Positions 6,580 through 9,685 of a stretch of DNA of 9,685 nt are shown piece after piece. The DNA comes from Promethearchaeota archaeon (GTDB taxonomy: Archaea; Asgardarchaeota; Lokiarchaeia; Sigyniarchaeales; SOKP01). Made by a program: the position numbers and the translations under genes. The stretch covers positions 1 through 9,685 of the forward strand of contig JAEORV010000028.1 of assembly GCA_016840695.1 (NCBI GenBank), in the 5' to 3' direction. How positions within the stretch are numbered: the stretch's first letter is position 1; each line of letters opens with the position of its first letter. The notes beneath the pieces are model-generated. The model saw only the letters and a program-made list of their open reading frames with translations. It was not told where the DNA came from and did not search any database.

Positions 6580-6588
6580 TTTTTATGA
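6572..6588. promoter_or_regulatory. 17-base perfect palindrome upstream of dnaK, candidate operator
   Basis: TCATAAAATTTTTATGA is a perfect inverted repeat with 8-base arms around one central base. It lies ten bases upstream of the proximal dnaK TATA-like box and downstream of the distal one. This is a natural site for a dimeric regulator of heat-shock genes. The binding protein is unknown and none is encoded in the window. Confidence 0.5.
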
Positions 6589-6597
6589 CTAGTAGAA

Positions 6598-6613
6598 CTA
6601 TATATTTCTATAA
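6598..6613 (+). promoter_or_regulatory. Proximal TATA-like box of dnaK
   Basis: CTATATATTTCTATAA, preceded by a purine-rich GTAGAA that could act as a BRE, lies about 35-40 bases before the TTG start at 6642. This gives a short leader of around 10-15 bases. Confidence 0.45.
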
Positions 6614-6636
6614 TTAATAGAAAATTACACATTTCG

Positions 6637-6645
6637 ATGATTTGA
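6637..6645 (+). other. Three-codon mini-ORF overlapping the dnaK start
   Basis: ATG-ATT-TGA precedes dnaK out of frame. Its TGA shares two bases with the TTG start (TTGA, 6642-6645). The overlap resembles stop-start translational coupling and could load or limit ribosomes at a weak start. Alternatively, a single missing T in the TTT run hides an ATG start for dnaK itself. Confidence 0.35.
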
Positions 6646-8678
6646 AAGTGACCGAAGAAAAACCAGTGGACGAAGAAAAGAAATCCACGAGAAAAGAAAA
6701 GATTATTGGTATAGATCTTGGCACGTCTAATAGCGCATGTGCGGTATTAAATGCCATTACCAGAAAACCCGAAATTGTTCCTGCCGCAGAAGGTAGAACC
6801 CTTGGAGGGAAAGCATTTCCTTCATATGTTGCATTTAACGAAGAAGGACAGAAAATTGTTGGTGAACCTGCTCGTAGACAAGCCGTAAGCAATCCTGAAG
6901 GTACGATTTACGCGATTAAAAGAAAAATGGGTCTTTCTTATAAGGCAAAAGCGAAGGTAGGGAGCGAGATAAAAGAGTTTTCTCCCGAAGAAGTCTCAGC
7001 AATGATATTAAAAAAGATCAAGAACGATGCCTCTGCTTATTTGGGTGAAGAAGTAAAAAAAGCAGTAATTACCGTACCAGCGTATTTTAACGACGCTCAG
7101 CGTACTGCGACCAAGAATGCAGGAGAAATCGCTGGTCTAGAAGTCGTGAGGATGATTAACGAACCAACAGCTGCTTGCTTAGCATACGGTTTAGACAAGG
7201 ATACAAAAGATAAATTGCTTAAAATTTGCGTTTTGGATCTTGGAGGAGGTACTTTCGATATTACGCTCATGGAATACGGTGAAGGTGTCGTAGAAGTCTT
7301 GTCAACTGCAGGAGACACTCAGCTTGGTGGGACTGACATGGATAACGCTATTATTGATTGGCTTCTCGATGAGTTCAAGCGAAAAGAAGGAATAGATTTA
7401 AGACAAGATGAAAAAGCGATGATTCGATTAAAAGACGCAGCAGAAAAAGCTAAAATCGAATTGAGCACTACGCTCACATCTTCGATAAACCTTCCCTATC
7501 TCACGCAAAAAGAAGGAAATCCCGTCCATTTTGAAATTGACCTTACCAGGGCAAAATTAGAATCTTTAATAGAACCAACCTTAAGGAGATTGGATCCAAT
7601 AATGCAAAGGGCCGTTTCTGACGCTAAATTATCTGCCGCGAACGTAGATAAAGTAATTCTGGTCGGAGGACCTACAAGAATGCCTTCCGTACAAGAACGA
7701 TTCAAGAAATTTTTCGGTAGAGAACCAGAACATAGCGTTGATCCAATGGAATGCGTGGCATTAGGCGCTGCAATTCAGGGTGGTGTCATCGCTGGCGATG
7801 TCGAAGATCTTTTATTACTTGATGTTACTCCATTGTCATTAGGCGTTGAAACTCTTGGAGGCGTTTCTACAAGATTAATTGAAAGGAATACAACGATTCC
7901 GACTGAGAAGAAACAAACTTTCAGTACAGCCGCTGACAATCAACCTGCAGTAACAATAAACGTGCTTCAAGGGGAGAGAACGATGGCAAAGGATAATATC
8001 TCTTTGGGAACATTCCATCTAACTGGTATACCTCCCGCTCCAAGAGGGATGCCACAGATTGAAGTTAAATTTTCAATTGATGCTGATGGAATCGTACACG
8101 TCACGGCGAAAGATTTAGGAACTGGTAAAGAAACGGGAATCACAGTCACTGGAGCTAAAGGATTATCTGAAGAAGAAATTGCCCAAAAAGTAAGAGACGC
8201 TGAGATGTATGAAGACGAAGATAAAAAACTTAGAGAACAGATCGAAGCTAAGAATACCGCCGAATCAATGATTTACCAAACAAGGAAATTAATGGAAGAT
8301 AACAAGGATAAAATCCAACCTGAGGAAGGAGAAGCCATTGAAGCCGCAATCACGTCGCTTGAAGATGACATTCGATCCGAAGATGTAGAACGAATCAAAG
8401 CAGGGATGGAGAACCTTCAGAAATCGATGTATGGCTTCTCGCAGAGAATATATGGCGATCAAGCTCAACAACAAGCATACCAACAAGCTGCAGAACAAGC
8501 GCAAAGAGCTGCAGGTGGCATGGGAGGAATGCCTCCAGGCGGAATGGGTGGAGGGCCTCCTGGTGGAATGGGTGACATGGGAGGTGCTGGATCTGGTGGC
8601 GCGTCCTATAAAACCGAAGAGAAAAAAGACGACAAGAAAAAGGTTGTTGATGTCGATTGGGACGAAGAGGATAGTTAA
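6642..8678 (+). CDS. dnaK: DnaK (Hsp70 chaperone)
   Basis: A full-length 678-residue Hsp70 that folds and protects proteins in an ATP-dependent cycle with DnaJ and GrpE, all encoded here. The ATPase domain has [10 protein letters not shown] (22-31), [10 protein letters not shown] (145-154), NEPTAA (173-178), DLGGGTFD (199-206) and VGGPTRMP (341-348). The interdomain linker and first beta strand are at [11 protein letters not shown] (394-404), followed by the peptide-binding domain to about 505. A helical lid runs to about 605. A Gln/Ala-rich segment, a Gly/Met/Pro-rich tail (625-653) and the acidic end DVDWDEEDS follow. The Gram-negative insertion near residue 100 is absent. The start is ambiguous: TTG at 6642 gives a charged 20-residue extension before the ATPase core, and GTG at 6648 is a close alternative. 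An in-frame TAG at 6618 excludes a longer form. dnaJ is divergent and grpE follows after 59 bases. Confidence 0.98.
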   Translation: MKVTEEKPVDEEKKSTRKEKIIGIDLGTSNSACAVLNAITRKPEIVPAAEGRTLGGKAFPSYVAFNEEGQKIVGEPARRQAVSNPEGTIYAIKRKMGLSYKAKAKVGSEIKEFSPEEVSAMILKKIKNDASAYLGEEVKKAVITVPAYFNDAQRTATKNAGEIAGLEVVRMINEPTAACLAYGLDKDTKDKLLKICVLDLGGGTFDITLMEYGEGVVEVLSTAGDTQLGGTDMDNAIIDWLLDEFKRKEGIDLRQDEKAMIRLKDAAEKAKIELSTTLTSSINLPYLTQKEGNPVHFEIDLTRAKLESLIEPTLRRLDPIMQRAVSDAKLSAANVDKVILVGGPTRMPSVQERFKKFFGREPEHSVDPMECVALGAAIQGGVIAGDVEDLLLLDVTPLSLGVETLGGVSTRLIERNTTIPTEKKQTFSTAADNQPAVTINVLQGERTMAKDNISLGTFHLTGIPPAPRGMPQIEVKFSIDADGIVHVTAKDLGTGKETGITVTGAKGLSEEEIAQKVRDAEMYEDEDKKLREQIEAKNTAESMIYQTRKLMEDNKDKIQPEEGEAIEAAITSLEDDIRSEDVERIKAGMENLQKSMYGFSQRIYGDQAQQQAYQQAAEQAQRAAGGMGGMPPGGMGGGPPGGMGDMGGAGSGGASYKTEEKKDDKKKVVDVDWDEEDS

Positions 8679-8689
8679 CATACTTTAAA

Positions 8690-8712
8690 CCTCTTTTTAT
8701 TTTTTTATATTA
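8690..8712 (+). terminator. T-rich terminator after dnaK overlapping a TATA-like box for grpE
   Basis: After the dnaK stop come ACCTCTTTTTATTTTTTTAT, with runs of five and seven T, a good archaeal termination signal. The right edge (TTTTTATATTAC, about 8702-8712) is also TATA-like and lies about 30 bases before the grpE ATG. grpE may therefore be transcribed separately or by read-through from dnaK. Confidence 0.5.
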
Positions 8713-8737
8713 CAATAAATTCTATCAAGTTTATACG

Positions 8738-9469
8738 ATGACAAAGAAAAAAGAAGAGTCGAAAAATCCGGGAACTGCTCCAGATGACGAAGTTATCATA
8801 GATTTAGATGAGAATGGGGAGGAAGAAGAAGAGCCATTACTCATTGAATATTTTTCAAAAGACGAACTGGTTGAAAAAATCAAAGAGTTAGAAAAAAAAC
8901 AAGAAGAAGATAAGAAAAAAATCGAAGAATTTCAAGGTTGGCAGAAAAAATACATGCTTCTACAAGCAGAATTTGAGAATGCGCAAAAGAGATGGAGCAA
9001 GGAAAGGCATAATCTAAGAATTGAATATACCGCATCTGTTCTGAAGAAGTTCCTTCCTTTATACGACTCTTATAAAAAAGCAGTTGATACTAATCCCGAG
9101 GATGAGAGTATCGCCCAGTTCTATAATCAATTTCTCAATATTTTTAAAATTTTCGAAGGAGCTGAGCCAATGAAAGTCAATATCAACGATCCTTTTGATT
9201 ATCACTATCATGAAGCCTTAAATTCGATTGAACGAGACGATCTTCCGAACAATACCATAATAGATATCATTCAGGAAGGTTGGATGCTAGGAAAGCAGGT
9301 TTTAAGGTACGCAAAAGTAATCACTTCTAGAAAGGCGAAACCGCCTGAACCTGAACCTGAGCCAGAACTCAAAGAAGAAAAAAAAGATAAAGATTCTGAA
9401 ACCTCTGAGGAAGAAAATTCCGAAATCAATAATTCAGAAAATGATAAACCTGAAGAATATATCTCTTGA
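8738..9469 (+). CDS. grpE: GrpE, nucleotide exchange factor of DnaK
   Basis: The 243-residue protein has the GrpE layout. An acidic, disordered N-terminus (1-40) is followed by a long charged coiled coil (about 42-100) that includes the LLQAEFENAQKRW signature (74-86). The four-helix region contains FLPLYDSYKKA (105-115). The beta domain has DPFDYHYHEALNSI (151-164) and IIQEGWMLGKQVLRYAKVI (177-195). GrpE dimers open the DnaK nucleotide pocket to release ADP. The C-terminus is extended by about 45 residues beyond the usual end. It begins with a Pro-Glu repeat (PEPEPEPE, 203-210) and continues as a very acidic tail, longer than in bacterial GrpE, which often ends soon after this beta domain. 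ATG at 8738 is the first start and is preceded by a TATA-like/T-rich stretch. It lies 59 bases after dnaK, same strand, so co-expression is expected. Confidence 0.97.
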   Translation: MTKKKEESKNPGTAPDDEVIIDLDENGEEEEEPLLIEYFSKDELVEKIKELEKKQEEDKKKIEEFQGWQKKYMLLQAEFENAQKRWSKERHNLRIEYTASVLKKFLPLYDSYKKAVDTNPEDESIAQFYNQFLNIFKIFEGAEPMKVNINDPFDYHYHEALNSIERDDLPNNTIIDIIQEGWMLGKQVLRYAKVITSRKAKPPEPEPEPELKEEKKDKDSETSEEENSEINNSENDKPEEYIS

Positions 9470-9685
9470 TTATTTTTTCGATTATTATTAAGCGATTTCA
9501 CACTTGATATAAAAATGATCTAAATCATCAAGAATTTATTATGTATTTAGAAATTCGGTTACATTTTTTCATTGAAATGAAATTTAGAGAAATAAATTCC
9601 TCATAAAATCACCAAACCGATCAAAATATTCATAAAAACTGGACTACAAATCTTTTTTATTAATCCCAAATCTATCAATGTATAA
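9470..9685. other. Non-coding tail of the window
   Basis: I see no supportable gene in these 216 bases. The T run just after the grpE stop (TTATTTTTTCG) may end its transcript. A small inverted repeat, TTCATTGAAATGAA, lies around 9568-9581. Open stretches on both strands near the right edge are short and lack a start codon, so a gene continuing into the next window cannot be confirmed. Confidence 0.5.

Larger units (their letters stand above)
6406..6641. promoter_or_regulatory. Divergent dnaJ/dnaK promoter region
   Basis: The 236-base stretch between the divergent chaperone genes has no coding potential that I can support. It is extremely AT-rich with T runs near 6468-6475 and 6481-6488. It holds a dnaJ-facing TATA-like box, two dnaK-facing ones, a 17-base palindrome and a repeated ATCATAAAA element. 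Sharing of regulatory sites between the two genes is likely from the arrangement but is not shown directly. Confidence 0.7.

Noticed and set aside
6420..6640. Search for tRNA, small structured RNA or CRISPR-like repeats in the chaperone intergenic region
   Set aside because: Base composition is almost entirely A/T with no GC-rich stems and no repeated spacer pattern.
8289..8688. Long open frames on both strands over the 3' end of dnaK
   Set aside because: The dnaK reading frame here is continuous through the lid domain and Gly/Met tail; the other frames are low-complexity by-products of that repeat-like sequence.
9568..9581. Inverted repeat TTCATTGAAATGAA as a terminator or operator
   Set aside because: The arms are only six bases of mostly A/T, no gene follows, and it lies about 100 bases past grpE; chance is the likelier explanation.
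9600..9685. Possible gene fragments at the right edge on either strand
   Set aside because: The open stretches are under 30 codons, have no start codon or recognisable motif, and the composition is uniformly AT-rich.

Overview
The window is AT-rich and looks archaeal. Several genes sit behind TATA-like boxes placed about 25-35 bases before the start codon, which implies leaderless or very short-leader mRNAs, and Shine-Dalgarno motifs are scarce. The DnaK lacks the roughly 25-residue insertion in the nucleotide-binding domain that marks Gram-negative bacteria, as in archaeal and Gram-positive proteins. A coiled-coil protein ending in a transcription-factor-like zinc ribbon and a free-standing 35-residue zinc ribbon also fit an archaeon. 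An Asgard (Promethearchaeota/Lokiarchaeia-like) source is my best guess, but no diagnostic marker such as rRNA or a eukaryotic-signature protein is present.

Left part (1-3299), all on the minus strand. A GH106-type alpha-L-rhamnosidase-like glycoside hydrolase runs off the left edge (1-1685). Upstream of it in transcription order lies a LarA-family nickel-pincer racemase/epimerase (1784-3076) with all recognisable cofactor and catalytic residues. A 35-residue rubredoxin-like zinc ribbon gene (3192-3299) comes before that. The first two suggest carbohydrate or hydroxy-acid catabolism, though each appears to have its own promoter.

Middle (3447-5245), plus strand. A monoacylglycerol-lipase-like alpha/beta hydrolase is followed by a 281-residue coiled-coil/zinc-ribbon protein of unknown function. 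Both have a TATA-like box at leaderless spacing.

Right part (5259-9469), a complete Hsp70 system. dnaJ is on the minus strand and dnaK is divergent on the plus strand, sharing a 236-base AT-rich promoter region that holds a 17-base perfect palindrome. grpE follows dnaK on the plus strand. Together these supply the Hsp70 ATPase, its J-protein activator and its nucleotide exchange factor. The translation starts are unusual: dnaJ has no ATG, GTG or TTG in frame before its J domain, and dnaK appears to start at TTG, whose last two bases belong to the stop codon of a three-codon upstream mini-ORF. The last 216 bases hold no gene I can support.

No CRISPR array, mobile element, tRNA or rRNA was seen. 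I found no clear new multi-gene system. The points most worth a second look are the dnaJ/dnaK initiation region and its palindrome, the coiled-coil/zinc-ribbon protein, the zinc-ribbon microprotein, and the rhamnosidase-LarA pairing in a probable archaeon.
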